From the NCBI GenBank assembly GCA_017439345.1, contig JAFSJJ010000044.1, positions 124,001 through 188,000 on the forward strand: a stretch of 64,000 bases of DNA, read 5' to 3'. Positions 27,246-36,826 of this stretch are shown here, one piece after another (positions within the stretch are counted from its first letter, which is position 1; each line of letters starts with the position of its first letter). A program made the translations under genes and the position numbers. This DNA is from Synergistaceae bacterium (lineage in GTDB: Bacteria; Synergistota; Synergistia; Synergistales; Aminobacteriaceae). The notes below the pieces were generated by a model. That model worked only from the letters and a program-made list of their open reading frames with translations. It was not told the origin of the DNA and did no database searches.

Positions 27246-27716
27246 TTATACTTTCTGTGAGTTCTTAACTTTACGCGAATATATATACATGAACAGCAAT
27301 ATAGCCGGCAGTGAATTACCCTGCTGTCTGATAAAGAATACCCATCCCGCCGAGCCTCCCAGAATCAACACAGGCAGCAACGGGGGAATCAGCTGAGAAA
27401 TTTCCATCAAGACAAACACAAGCCAGCCTGTCCCTGAAATCCTGCCTTGAGGGGGAATCAATGCCCAGACCTGAATCACTATCATGACAACTGCAACATA
27501 ACCAAGAGTAAAGAATCCGGGAATGCCTACCCATCGCAAGTCCCAGAGAATCCCTCCTGCAAAGGCGCACCATATAGAACGAAGGCTGCTTTCACTGCTG
27601 GAGTCAATCAAGAGCTTATACACTATGCCCAAGATAAAGAGTCCTGGTATCTGCATACCGCCTCCGCTGAAGACTGTTAATAGATCCTGAATAAGCCATA
27701 AAATAATTAGAGTCAT
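27246..27716 (-). CDS. mreD: Rod shape-determining protein MreD
   Basis: A 156-residue hydrophobic protein with about five membrane helices, placed between mreC and mrdA. MreD sequences are weakly conserved; the call rests on size, topology and gene order, with GGILWDLRWVGIPGFFTLGYV as the most family-like stretch. Confidence 0.8.
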   Translation of the reverse strand: MTLIILWLIQDLLTVFSGGGMQIPGLFILGIVYKLLIDSSSESSLRSIWCAFAGGILWDLRWVGIPGFFTLGYVAVVMIVIQVWALIPPQGRISGTGWLVFVLMEISQLIPPLLPVLILGGSAGWVFFIRQQGNSLPAILLFMYIYSRKVKNSQKV

Positions 27717-27721
27717 GATGA

Positions 27722-28492
27722 TTAATAGCTCACTGTGTAAAATCTCGACAAGTCTGCACCAGGCTCAACCTTGTACGTAGCGTAACCGTCAGGCCCTACA
27801 GCAAACTCGCTGGTAATTTTCCCTATAGGAAGTCCGGGGGGGAGCTGCTCGCCTATCATTGCAGTACTTATCTTCATTCCGGCTCTGGCTGCTCCTTTTG
27901 ACGCAGGAATATAACGCAAATAAACATTTCCGTCACCGTTGCCCATGACGACTCCAAGCTCTCGGGTCTCTTCGATTACTACGGGAATCATGAAAGACGG
28001 AGAAGTTATTAACTCTGCCCAGCTTGACATTAAAGATACTGAACTGACCCGGCCGATTAAATAACCGTTCGAGAACACCGCGAGTCCCTGAGTGATTTTA
28101 TCGTGTTCGCCCTTGTCGATTCTAATTTCACTCCACCATGACATAGGAGCTCTTAGGGTAACCCTTGCTGTTCGTATGTCATTGCTTGCGACTGAGTAAT
28201 TTTTCTCGCCTGTTAATCTTGCTAAGTCTATTCGTAATTTTGCATTCTCTTCTTTGAGTCTCGTAACTTCGTCATTCAAGAAATTTTGATTCACAGAGCG
28301 CGACTTCCAATTCAGATACATTTCACGCATTATGACAGCAGGATATTCAGGAATAGATAAAATCATGCCCCATATGTCGACTATACTTTTCATGACTCCG
28401 AGTCCTGAACTCACACCAAGCAGGAACAACGCAATTATTAACGCTGTCAGACCGTGAGTCCATTCCCGTGAAGTATTTCTAGTATTATCCAT
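27722..28492 (-). CDS. mreC: Cell shape protein MreC
   Basis: A 256-residue MreC. It has an N-terminal membrane helix (about 14-32), a coiled coil (about 65-95, DEVTRLKEENAKLRIDLARL) and a periplasmic beta domain with IDKGEHDKITQGLAVFSNGYLIGRV. It links MreB to the extracellular synthesis enzymes. It starts three bases after mreB. Confidence 0.9.
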   Translation of the reverse strand: MDNTRNTSREWTHGLTALIIALFLLGVSSGLGVMKSIVDIWGMILSIPEYPAVIMREMYLNWKSRSVNQNFLNDEVTRLKEENAKLRIDLARLTGEKNYSVASNDIRTARVTLRAPMSWWSEIRIDKGEHDKITQGLAVFSNGYLIGRVSSVSLMSSWAELITSPSFMIPVVIEETRELGVVMGNGDGNVYLRYIPASKGAARAGMKISTAMIGEQLPPGLPIGKITSEFAVGPDGYATYKVEPGADLSRFYTVSY

Positions 28493-28495
28493 TTA

Positions 28496-29551
28496 CTAAC
28501 GTGAGCCGCGTTCAACGGACATTAAGACTCTGCGCATTGAGTTCAAGTTATCTAGAATTTTGCCGATCCCAAGAGCTACAGAATATAAAGGCTTCTCAGC
28601 TGGTATAACAGGAGTATTAACAGAGCGCGATAATCTCTCAGCGAATCCGTTTAAGAGACTCACTCCGCCGGTTAAGATTATGCCTCTATCGACAACATCT
28701 TTCGCTAACTCAGGGGGCATCTTCTCAAGTGCTGTCTTGACCATATCTTCAATGCTGATTAATATAGGCTCGATTGCTTCACGAACTTCAATTGATGAGA
28801 CAATATCGCTCTTGGGCAGTCCGTCAGATAAGTCCCGGCCCTTAACGTGCATTTCAAGTTCAGGATTCATAGGTAAAGCACTTCCGATTGTATTCTTGAC
28901 TTCCTCAGCTGTGGACTCGCCTATTAAGAGTGAATAACGCTGTCTGACCATCGCAATAATAGCATCGTCCATCATCTTGCCTGCTGTCCTAAGTGAACTC
29001 GTTACGACAATGCCCCCTAATGAAATAACGCTGACTTCGCTTGTTCCTCCTCCTATATCAATTACCATGCAGCCTGAAGGCTTATCAATAGGCAGACCGA
29101 CTCCTAGCGCGGCACTTATAGGCTCCTCGACAACATAGGCTTCACCGGCTCCGGCACCTAGTGTAGCATCAATGACGGCTTTGCGTTCGACTTCAGTGAT
29201 TTCTGCAGGTATAGAGATAACGACTCTTGGATGAGCTGAGAAGGCACTATTTGAACTCACCCTGCGAAGACAATATTTTATTAACTCCTGAGTCATGTCA
29301 AAATTTGCTATGACTCCGCCTTCAAGAGGCCATATAGCTTCGATTCCAGCAGGAACTTTCCCGGACATTGCTTTTGCCTCGCGGCCTACTGCTATAATCT
29401 GGAAGCCCTCGCCTCTGGGTAATTTCTTAACGGCTACTGCGCTTGGTTCACTTAACACGATGCCTTTATCTTTCACGTAGACTACTATATTTGACGAGCC
29501 TAAATCTATTCCGACATCAAGGCCTAACATTCCCGAAAACATATTGAACAT
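28496..29551 (-). CDS. mreB: Rod shape-determining actin homologue MreB
   Basis: A 351-residue MreB with actin-type nucleotide motifs: VGIDLGSSNIVVYVKDKG, MVIDIGGGTSEVSVISLGG and GIILTGGVSLLNG. It forms membrane-bound filaments that direct side-wall synthesis. It is the first gene of the mreB-mreC-mreD-mrdA set, eight bases after the MBL hydrolase gene. Confidence 0.95.
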   Translation of the reverse strand: MFNMFSGMLGLDVGIDLGSSNIVVYVKDKGIVLSEPSAVAVKKLPRGEGFQIIAVGREAKAMSGKVPAGIEAIWPLEGGVIANFDMTQELIKYCLRRVSSNSAFSAHPRVVISIPAEITEVERKAVIDATLGAGAGEAYVVEEPISAALGVGLPIDKPSGCMVIDIGGGTSEVSVISLGGIVVTSSLRTAGKMMDDAIIAMVRQRYSLLIGESTAEEVKNTIGSALPMNPELEMHVKGRDLSDGLPKSDIVSSIEVREAIEPILISIEDMVKTALEKMPPELAKDVVDRGIILTGGVSLLNGFAERLSRSVNTPVIPAEKPLYSVALGIGKILDNLNSMRRVLMSVERGSR

Positions 29552-29558
29552 GATTCAA

Positions 29559-30197
29559 TTAACCTCTTGGCCAGTATGGATTTAACTCGCGTTCTGAGCC
29601 TATGTTAGTATCAGGGCCGTGACCGGGCAATACGTGAAGACCGTCCGGGAACTCTGCAATTTTTCTGAGTGATGACTCAAGTTTTAACTGATCTCCGCCG
29701 TCTAAGTCAGTTCGTCCTACGCTCTGAGCAAATAACGTGTCTCCTGAGATTAATAATTTATGGCCGTCTTTGTCAGTGATTAAGTAGCAAACGCTGCCTT
29801 CAGTGTGTCCGGGGGTCTCTATGACTTTGATAGTATATCCGTGAAATGTTATCTCTTGACCGTCATGAACTTCTTTGAAGCCTTGAATGCCCTCACAGTG
29901 AACGCCTAATAACGCCTGAAGTTTGCCTGATGGATTACGCAGCATGAATGAGTCTTTCGAGCCGATATAAATATTATCTTTCACGAATGGGACAAGCTCA
30001 GGAATTCCCGCAATGTGGTCTATATGACCGTGAGTTAATAATACCATCGTGAGCTTTAAGTCATGTTCTGACATAAATTTTGTTACGTCCTTAGTCTTAC
30101 CGCCCGGATCAATGAAGAATGCCTCGCGACTCTCATCGTCCCAGAATAAATAACCGTTAGTCCAGAGTGCACCCAGAGGAAAACGTTTATAATTCAT
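29559..30197 (-). CDS. MBL-fold metallo-hydrolase (glyoxalase II-like)
   Basis: About 212 residues with the metallo-beta-lactamase metal motif THGHIDHIAGI, a later ETPGHTEGSVCYL and the closing LPGHGPDT. Related proteins are often annotated as hydroxyacylglutathione hydrolase-like, but the substrate is unknown. Two starts are possible: ATG 30227 overlaps the dtd stop in ATGA, while ATG 30197 is preceded by AAAGGAAG and gives the family-like MNYKRFPLGALWTNGY start; the latter is preferred. Confidence 0.88.
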   Translation of the reverse strand: MNYKRFPLGALWTNGYLFWDDESREAFFIDPGGKTKDVTKFMSEHDLKLTMVLLTHGHIDHIAGIPELVPFVKDNIYIGSKDSFMLRNPSGKLQALLGVHCEGIQGFKEVHDGQEITFHGYTIKVIETPGHTEGSVCYLITDKDGHKLLISGDTLFAQSVGRTDLDGGDQLKLESSLRKIAEFPDGLHVLPGHGPDTNIGSERELNPYWPRG

Positions 30198-30223
30198 GTG
30201 TAAAAATTTCTTCCTTTCGTTTA

Positions 30224-30670
30224 TCATTTATCAATTATAAAAGTCAGCGGCCCGTCGTTAATTATTTCAACTTCCATACTTGCACCGAATTCACCGCATG
30301 AGACTTTGTTTATTCCCATAGATTTTACACGTTCGACAAAGTAATTATATATTCTCTCTGCTTCGTCAGGGTTAGCAGCCTCACTGAAGCCCGGTCTCCT
30401 GCCCTTGACGCACGAAGCATATAACGAGAACTGAGACACTAATAACACTTCGCCGTTAATTTCTTTGAGTGAGAGATTTATCTTGCCTTCAGAGTCTTCA
30501 AATATCCGCAGGGCTGTCATTTTGTCCGCGAGCCAGTCTGCATTGGCCTCGTTATCTCCGTGAGTCACTCCTATGAATACGCACATGCCTTGATTAATTT
30601 CGCGCTTATCTTGTTTATTATTATCAATAATGACACTTGCACGCTTGACACGCTGAATCAACAAACGCAT
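30224..30670 (-). CDS. dtd: D-aminoacyl-tRNA deacylase
   Basis: A 148-residue DTD. It removes D-amino acids mischarged on tRNA. Family marks are MRLLIQRVKRASV at the start, the SQFSLYA active-site strand, KGRRPGFSEAA, and a GPLTF motif near the C-terminus (GPVTF in most). It lies six bases after rel and overlaps the following MBL frame, so this is one transcript. Confidence 0.94.
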   Translation of the reverse strand: MRLLIQRVKRASVIIDNNKQDKREINQGMCVFIGVTHGDNEANADWLADKMTALRIFEDSEGKINLSLKEINGEVLLVSQFSLYASCVKGRRPGFSEAANPDEAERIYNYFVERVKSMGINKVSCGEFGASMEVEIINDGPLTFIIDK

Positions 30671-30676
30671 AAAATT

Positions 30677-33016
30677 TTACCCCCTTGTTACTTCCATGAT
30701 GCCCCGAACTTCATTAAGTCTTGCCATAGCTGAATATAAATGCTCAAGATTTCTAACACGCACTTCAAGTTTCATGCGCATTAAACTATTTCCGACAACT
30801 GAAGCCTTGACACTTAATATGCTTATGCCTTCAAGACCTACTGCTTTAGCTGCGTCTGCTAATAACTCCTCACGGTCAGCACCTTCAACCTTGAGCCTTG
30901 CCTTGTAATATTTAGTATCTCGTCCGGGAATTATGCTCTTGTCAGTATTAGCCCATGATACATTAATTCTGCCTTCGGTTCTGCCTGCTATGGTCTGACA
31001 GTCTGCACGGTGAATAGTTATGCCCCGCCTTATCGTTGATATTCCTACTATCTCATCGCCGGGAACAGGTTCACAGCAATTTGCAAGGGTAACACTGACT
31101 CCGCCTTCGCCTTCGACTAAAATATCAGACTTGAAAAATTTCTTGCTCTCGTGAGCAGGTTCAAGATTCACGGGGGCTGCTTGAGGTTCTGGGGCGTGAT
31201 GTTGGACGTATGCGAGTGCCAGCTGCTGGGCGATTGTTGCGGGTCCTGTTGAGCCTGAGCCTACAGAAATTAACTGATCGTCAATGTTATTGAAGTCCTC
31301 GCGGGTTACATGTTCGAGTCCTCGTTTGCGCAATTCACGCTCTACAAGTTTCCAGCCCCGTTCAAGTTTTTCATCACGGTCTGCTTTCTCTGCCTGCTTG
31401 AAGTAGCTTCGAATCTTTGCTCGAGTCTTTGCTGACGATACAATTTTCAGCCAGTCCTTACTCGGTGAACCCTGAGGAGATGTTAATATCTTGACTATAT
31501 CGCCGCTGTGTAACTGAGTGTTGAGGGGAACTATCCTGCCGTTAATCATTGCTCCGACACAGTGATTGCCGATTTCAGTATGAACAGAATATGCAAAGTC
31601 CAGAGTCGTTGAACCGTTTGGGAGAATCATAGGCTTTCCGTCAGGTGTGAAAACATATACTTCACTGGTTAATAATATGTCGCTCTTCAAAACGTCCATG
31701 AACTCGTGAGCGTTGCTCTCATCTCCGCCAGCTTCGAGAGCCTGACGAACCCACATTAATTTAGCGTCAAGACCCTTGATTAACTTCTTGCTGCCTCCTG
31801 CCTTGTAGACCCAGTGAGCCGCAATTCCGTACTCAGCAAGATTATTCATCTCGTAAGTTCTTATCTGGACTTCTAACGGGACTCCGAATGCCATTACTGT
31901 TGTGTGAAGTGATTGATACATATTCGATTTCGGAGTCGCAATATAATCATCGAATTGGCCAGGTACAGGAACCCATAACGCATGGACAATGCCTAACACT
32001 GCATAACAAGTTGATACATCGCTGACAAGGACTCTGACGGCTAATATATCGTAAAGTTCTTCAAATGATAACTTCTTGCGCTGCATTTTTTCATATATGC
32101 TGTAGTAGTGCTTTGACCTGCCTTTAATCCTGCACGGGATATTTTCTTTCTGGAGTCTGTCTTCAAGGACTGAGCGGGCCTTATTGATAACTTCCTCCAT
32201 CTTGGGCATTCGCTGTTTGACTCGGCGTTCGACTTCTGAATATATATCGGGGTGAAGATACTTAAATGATAAGTCCTCAAGTTCGCGCTTAATCTGATAG
32301 ATTCCTAACCTGTGAGCTAACGGAGCATAGATCTCCATAGTTTCCTTTGCTATTCTCTGCTGCTGATCTGGTCTCATGACTTCAAGAGTACGCATGTTGT
32401 GTAATCTGTCAGCAAGTTTAATCAAGACAACCCTAATATCCTGAGCCATAACTACGAACATTCGGCGCAGATTTTCACTCGTTAAATCTTCACGGGACAT
32501 GAATTTTTTTACGTCCTCGCCTGCAAGTTTCGTTACTCCCTGAACTAGAGTCAATACATCAGGGCCGAACTTCGCACTTAACTCTTCAGGTGTTACTTCA
32601 GTGTCTTCAAGAGTGTCATGAAGCAGTGCTGCCTCAAGTGTCGCCATATCGAGTCTCATTCCTGCAAGAATTAACGCTGCGCTGATTACGTGAATAACAT
32701 AGGGATCTCCTGACCTCCTGAGCTGTTTCCCGTGAGCATTAGCCGCAAACACAAACGCTTCACCGAGTCTGCGCATTTGATCTGGAGTCAAGGCAAGCAT
32801 TGATTTAGCCCATAACTCGCCCCAGACTGAACGAACGCACTCCTGCTGTGATGACTCAGGGATTCGAGAGAAGAACTCATCACGCAATGAGGACATTTCA
32901 TGTAAATAATTCGAGCTGTCATCTTCAACTGAAGGTACACTGTTCATAATTGACGAAATAGTATCACTGCCGGTTTCGAGAGTCTTTAGATTGTCGTTAT
33001 TATTATCATCTGGCAT
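30677..33016 (-). CDS. Bifunctional (p)ppGpp synthetase/hydrolase Rel
   Basis: A 779-residue RelA/SpoT protein. The HD hydrolase part has ALLHDTLEDTEVT with VTKLAGEDVKKF, the synthetase part has DDYIATPKSNMYQSLHTTVM, then a TGS domain (YVFTPDGKPMILPNGSTTLDFAYSVHTEIG), a Cys/His-containing region (CCEPVPGDEIVGI) and a C-terminal ACT domain. Both catalytic sites look intact, so it should make and break the stringent alarmone. It follows recJ by three bases. Confidence 0.95.
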   Translation of the reverse strand: MPDDNNNDNLKTLETGSDTISSIMNSVPSVEDDSSNYLHEMSSLRDEFFSRIPESSQQECVRSVWGELWAKSMLALTPDQMRRLGEAFVFAANAHGKQLRRSGDPYVIHVISAALILAGMRLDMATLEAALLHDTLEDTEVTPEELSAKFGPDVLTLVQGVTKLAGEDVKKFMSREDLTSENLRRMFVVMAQDIRVVLIKLADRLHNMRTLEVMRPDQQQRIAKETMEIYAPLAHRLGIYQIKRELEDLSFKYLHPDIYSEVERRVKQRMPKMEEVINKARSVLEDRLQKENIPCRIKGRSKHYYSIYEKMQRKKLSFEELYDILAVRVLVSDVSTCYAVLGIVHALWVPVPGQFDDYIATPKSNMYQSLHTTVMAFGVPLEVQIRTYEMNNLAEYGIAAHWVYKAGGSKKLIKGLDAKLMWVRQALEAGGDESNAHEFMDVLKSDILLTSEVYVFTPDGKPMILPNGSTTLDFAYSVHTEIGNHCVGAMINGRIVPLNTQLHSGDIVKILTSPQGSPSKDWLKIVSSAKTRAKIRSYFKQAEKADRDEKLERGWKLVERELRKRGLEHVTREDFNNIDDQLISVGSGSTGPATIAQQLALAYVQHHAPEPQAAPVNLEPAHESKKFFKSDILVEGEGGVSVTLANCCEPVPGDEIVGISTIRRGITIHRADCQTIAGRTEGRINVSWANTDKSIIPGRDTKYYKARLKVEGADREELLADAAKAVGLEGISILSVKASVVGNSLMRMKLEVRVRNLEHLYSAMARLNEVRGIMEVTRG

Positions 33017-33019
33017 GAA

Positions 33020-34729
33020 TTAAGCTCCTCCTTTCTCTGCAAAAACTGCACAGTCTAATATAAATTGCAGCTGTTCTTCATTCCTCCAGTATTCTAATCT
33101 AGGGTGATATACCCAGCCTTTAACCCTGCTCATAATATCTAACACATCACGTGCAGGAGTATTGAACGCTAATAATCTTGCATTGTTGTTGACGCGTATA
33201 TAACTGTGTCTGCCGTCCTTGCCCATTGGATTTATCTCGCTTTGAATCCTGTCAGTGCTGATAAAAAATTTCGGTGAAGGATTGTTATTCCCAAAAGGCC
33301 CTAGAGCTGACACTGCCCTCCAGTCCTGAATCGTTATATCTGAAGGCTTAATATCTATAACAGGAGTCTGACTCTCCGGGACGATCTCTATATTCGTGAG
33401 CATTCTCTCTAAGTCTGCGCGGACTTCCCGCCAATTTTGAGTCAACACGCTGAAACCTGCCGCGTATTTATGTCCTCCCCATGCGTCGAGCTTCTCTGCT
33501 ATCTGCCTTAAGATTCCTACTGCATCGCCTCCTTCAGGGACTCTTAACGTGCCTCTAATAACAGTACTACCCACCGGAGCAGCTAATACAATGGGAATGT
33601 TGTACTGAGCACAGACTCGACTCGCAACTCCGCTTAGGACTCCGATTGGCCAAGACTCGTGATATAGAACTTTGTGCTTGATAGTTCCCGTTAATATTCC
33701 GTCATCGATTGAGTGAGCAATATTCTCTGTCAAAGTCTGACGCTTTCGATTTATTCTCATCAAGTCATTAACGCAAGAGTAAACAGACTCATTGCTTCCG
33801 TTCCCTAATAAAGCCCTGACTCCTACATCTGCCGTAGTTATTCTACCTGGAGCATTCAGGCAGGGTATTACTCTCATTGATAAATGCTCTTCTGTCAACT
33901 GCGACTTGTTGAGACCAAGACACTCAAACAACGCAGCGAGTCCCCTTCTTGGATTGACTTTCATTTGATTCATTCCGTAGCGTACTAACGAACGATTCAG
34001 ATTATGTAACGGCATACAGTCGGCGATCGTAGCAAGGGCAGCCAAGTCAACTTCATATTTCAGGAAATCTTTTGAGACAATATTCTCTTTCCATGCCCAG
34101 CACCATAACACAGCAGTTGCACATATCTTTTGATTTATATCGCCGGCTTCAGGACCTATTGAAGGATTCACGGGATTTACTATAGTAGGAATTGTAACAG
34201 GAGCACTCACTGAATGATGATCGAATACGAATATATTTATTCCTGACTCCCTTAACTTTTCGAGCATCGCTGAGTCATTCGTTCCGCAGTCAGTTACTAC
34301 AAGGGTGTTAGTTCCCAGTGAAGCAACTTTGTCAAGAACTCCTGCGTTGAGTCCGTAACCGTGAACGTCTCTTCTTGGTATAAAGTGCCTGACCTGAGCA
34401 GCTTTGTTGCGAAATATTTCCATTGCAAGAACTGTAGAGCTTATTCCGTCAGTGTCATAATCGCCGTAGACTAAGACATTACCGAATGAGCTTTTACTCT
34501 CCCAGAGTGCTTTAGCCGCCTTAGCTCCTTCCCCCAGATTCAGAGCCGCAATTTGTTTCGTGAAGTCAGGTCTTATCCATTCACGCAGAGCATTTATATC
34601 TTCGTCGCCCTTGAGCATATCTAACACTCCTGCAGCAAGTTCGGGGCATGATAACTCGCTGGCAAGCTGTCTAGTTGTCTCGTTAGCCTGGTAAATTTTC
34701 AGATCAGATATTAAGCATGTCGGCAGCAT
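33020..34729 (-). CDS. recJ: Single-strand DNA 5' exonuclease RecJ
   Basis: A 569-residue DHH-family exonuclease. Motifs include VYGDYDTDGISST, VVTDCGTND and VFDHHSVS for the metal centre, then the DHHA1 region with GGHKYAAGFSV. The C-terminal OB-like part is present. It acts in recombination and mismatch repair. It overlaps tadA by 19 bases. Confidence 0.94.
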   Translation of the reverse strand: MLPTCLISDLKIYQANETTRQLASELSCPELAAGVLDMLKGDEDINALREWIRPDFTKQIAALNLGEGAKAAKALWESKSSFGNVLVYGDYDTDGISSTVLAMEIFRNKAAQVRHFIPRRDVHGYGLNAGVLDKVASLGTNTLVVTDCGTNDSAMLEKLRESGINIFVFDHHSVSAPVTIPTIVNPVNPSIGPEAGDINQKICATAVLWCWAWKENIVSKDFLKYEVDLAALATIADCMPLHNLNRSLVRYGMNQMKVNPRRGLAALFECLGLNKSQLTEEHLSMRVIPCLNAPGRITTADVGVRALLGNGSNESVYSCVNDLMRINRKRQTLTENIAHSIDDGILTGTIKHKVLYHESWPIGVLSGVASRVCAQYNIPIVLAAPVGSTVIRGTLRVPEGGDAVGILRQIAEKLDAWGGHKYAAGFSVLTQNWREVRADLERMLTNIEIVPESQTPVIDIKPSDITIQDWRAVSALGPFGNNNPSPKFFISTDRIQSEINPMGKDGRHSYIRVNNNARLLAFNTPARDVLDIMSRVKGWVYHPRLEYWRNEEQLQFILDCAVFAEKGGA

Positions 34730-35196
34730 TGATTCTTTCTCCTGTTAATAAAGTACTCCTGCAAGATATTCATGCATTCTAAGGCCATGACTCCGGATTT
34801 AACTTGACACACATGATTCAATCTTGAGTCATTTAATATATTGTAGAGAGTTCCCCCTGAGCCTGACTTGTAGTTCTTAGCTCCATAGACGACCCTTGAG
34901 AGCCTGGCATTGACGCACGCACCTGCACACATTGGACACGGTTCAAGAGTTACATAGAGAGTACAGCCTTTCAGATTCCAGTGATTGATTTTCTGAGCGC
35001 ATGAACGTATTGCGATAATCTCTGCGTGTTCAGTTGGATCTGAAATTTTCTTATCGCTGCCGTAACTTATTATTTCTCCGTCACGAACTATCAATGCTCC
35101 TACAGGGACATCACCCCGGCTGAATGCTTCTCTTGCTTCGTTAAGTGCTTCTGTCATGAACAACTCATCATGATTAATAATAAGACTCATCTCCAT
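34711..35196 (-). CDS. tadA: tRNA-specific adenosine deaminase TadA
   Basis: A 161-residue zinc deaminase that converts A34 to inosine in tRNA-Arg. The catalytic [12 protein letters not shown] and the zinc pair PCPMCAGA are intact, with SGSGGTLYN downstream as in TadA. Two close starts exist (35196 and 35190); the difference is two residues. Confidence 0.93.
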   Translation of the reverse strand: MEMSLIINHDELFMTEALNEAREAFSRGDVPVGALIVRDGEIISYGSDKKISDPTEHAEIIAIRSCAQKINHWNLKGCTLYVTLEPCPMCAGACVNARLSRVVYGAKNYKSGSGGTLYNILNDSRLNHVCQVKSGVMALECMNILQEYFINRRKNQCCRHA

Positions 35197-35218
35197 TGTA
35201 TATATTTATGATTCTGAT

Positions 35219-35248
35219 TTGAGAGTTAATTATACACGCCGCTACAAT
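35219..35248 (+). promoter_or_regulatory. Putative guaB promoter
   Basis: TTGAGA (35219-35224) and TACAAT (35243-35248) are separated by 18 bases. The predicted start point lies about 50 bases before ATG 35306, which also argues that the longer frame from 35219 is not translated. Confidence 0.5.
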
Positions 35249-35305
35249 GAGGCAATGTGTTATCATTATCAGCAAAATTTTTTGAAAGGGGATATTTTCC
35301 TAATT

Positions 35306-36817
35306 ATGGCTTATTTTTTCAGCGAACCTTCTCACACGTTTTCGGAGTATTTACTACTTCCCAATTACTCGTCAGAAAACTGCGTACCCTCTAACGTCTC
35401 ATTAAGAACACCTCTTTGCAAGTTCAGAAAGGGAGAAGAATCTCCTCTATCTATAAACATTCCTTTGACGAGCGCAATTATGCAGTCAGTATCCGATGAC
35501 AACATGGCGATTGCTCTGGCACGTGAAGGCGGTATATCGTTCATATTCTGTTCTCAGCCGATAGAGAAGCAGGCAGCAATGGTCGAACGCGTCAAGAGAT
35601 ACAAGGCAGGCTTCGTAGCAAATGACTCAGCGATAGGGCCTGAACAGACTCTCAGGGACATTCTAGCTCTCAAAGAACAGACAGGACACACTACAGTTGC
35701 AGTTACTCATGACGGAAGTTTAACAGGCAAGCTCTTAGGAATGGTAACGAGCCGCGATTATCGAGTCACCCGCACTGACCCTGATATGAAAGTTAAAGAC
35801 TTCATGACTCCGATTGATAAAGTCATCTCTGCTCATGACGGCTTGAGTCTCAGTGAAGCAAATGATTTACTCTGGGAACATAAATTAAACGCCCTCCCTG
35901 TAGTTGATGACAATGGGAACATGGTAGCTTTCGTATTTCGCAAAGATTACGACATGCACAAGGAGAACCCTTTAGAACTTCTTGATGAACAAAAACGTTA
36001 CATGACAGGAGCAGGCATTAATACCCGCGATTATGAACAGAGAGTCCCGGCTTTAATCAACGCAGGCGCAGATGTATTATGCATTGACTCATCAGAAGGC
36101 TTCACTGAGTGGCAGAGAAGGACTCTTAAATGGATTCGCGATAGATACGGCGACTCTGTCAAGGTCGGAGGCGGTAACGTTGTAAGCGCAGAGGGCTTCA
36201 GGTTCTTAGCAGACGCAGGAGCAGACTTTGTGAAAGTAGGAATCGGAGGCGGCTCAATCTGCATTACACGAGAGGCTAAAGGAATTGGCAGGGGACAGGC
36301 TACGGCGGTGATTGAAGTTGCTGCGGAACGCGATAAATATTTCAACGAGACAGGAATATATATCCCTATCTGCTCAGACGGCGGAATCGTCATGGATTAT
36401 CATATTACGTTAGCTCTTGCGATGGGCGCAGATTTCTGCATGTTAGGGCGGTACTTTGCACGCTTCGATGAGTCACCGACTAATAGAGTCATGGTCAACG
36501 GCAATTACGTCAAAGAATACTGGGGCGAAGGTTCATCACGAGCAAGGAACTGGCAGCGTTACGACTCCGGAGACTCTTCACAGGTTAAGCTCTCGTTTGA
36601 AGAAGGAGTCGACAGTTACGTACCCTATGCAGGCTCACTCAGGGACAACGTAACAGAAACACTCAGCAAGATTAAATCAACGTTTTGCAACTGCGGGGCA
36701 TTGAATCTCTGCGAAATGAGAGATAAAGCAAGAATAACCCTTGTGTCTCCTGTAACCCTCGTTGAAGGCGGAGCGCATGACGTTATCACGAAAGAAGCTG
36801 TGAGACGCTCTAAATAA
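35306..36817 (+). CDS. guaB: Inosine-5'-monophosphate dehydrogenase
   Basis: About 503 residues, converting IMP to XMP in GMP synthesis. A TIM-barrel is interrupted by a CBS pair (about 95-215). The catalytic loop reads [19 protein letters not shown] with Cys near residue 319, and the flap has [21 protein letters not shown]. The N-terminus ([19 protein letters not shown]) is that of the long IMPDH type found in protists and some bacteria. The frame begins at 35219, but ATG 35306 gives the conserved start and has AAGGGGAT upstream. Confidence 0.9.
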   Translation: MAYFFSEPSHTFSEYLLLPNYSSENCVPSNVSLRTPLCKFRKGEESPLSINIPLTSAIMQSVSDDNMAIALAREGGISFIFCSQPIEKQAAMVERVKRYKAGFVANDSAIGPEQTLRDILALKEQTGHTTVAVTHDGSLTGKLLGMVTSRDYRVTRTDPDMKVKDFMTPIDKVISAHDGLSLSEANDLLWEHKLNALPVVDDNGNMVAFVFRKDYDMHKENPLELLDEQKRYMTGAGINTRDYEQRVPALINAGADVLCIDSSEGFTEWQRRTLKWIRDRYGDSVKVGGGNVVSAEGFRFLADAGADFVKVGIGGGSICITREAKGIGRGQATAVIEVAAERDKYFNETGIYIPICSDGGIVMDYHITLALAMGADFCMLGRYFARFDESPTNRVMVNGNYVKEYWGEGSSRARNWQRYDSGDSSQVKLSFEEGVDSYVPYAGSLRDNVTETLSKIKSTFCNCGALNLCEMRDKARITLVSPVTLVEGGAHDVITKEAVRRSK

Positions 36818-36826
36818 CAGTTAATT

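Noticed and set aside
35219-35305. 29-residue N-terminal extension of guaB
   Set aside because: The stretch contains a promoter-like pair and no family similarity; ATG 35306 gives the conserved N-terminus.
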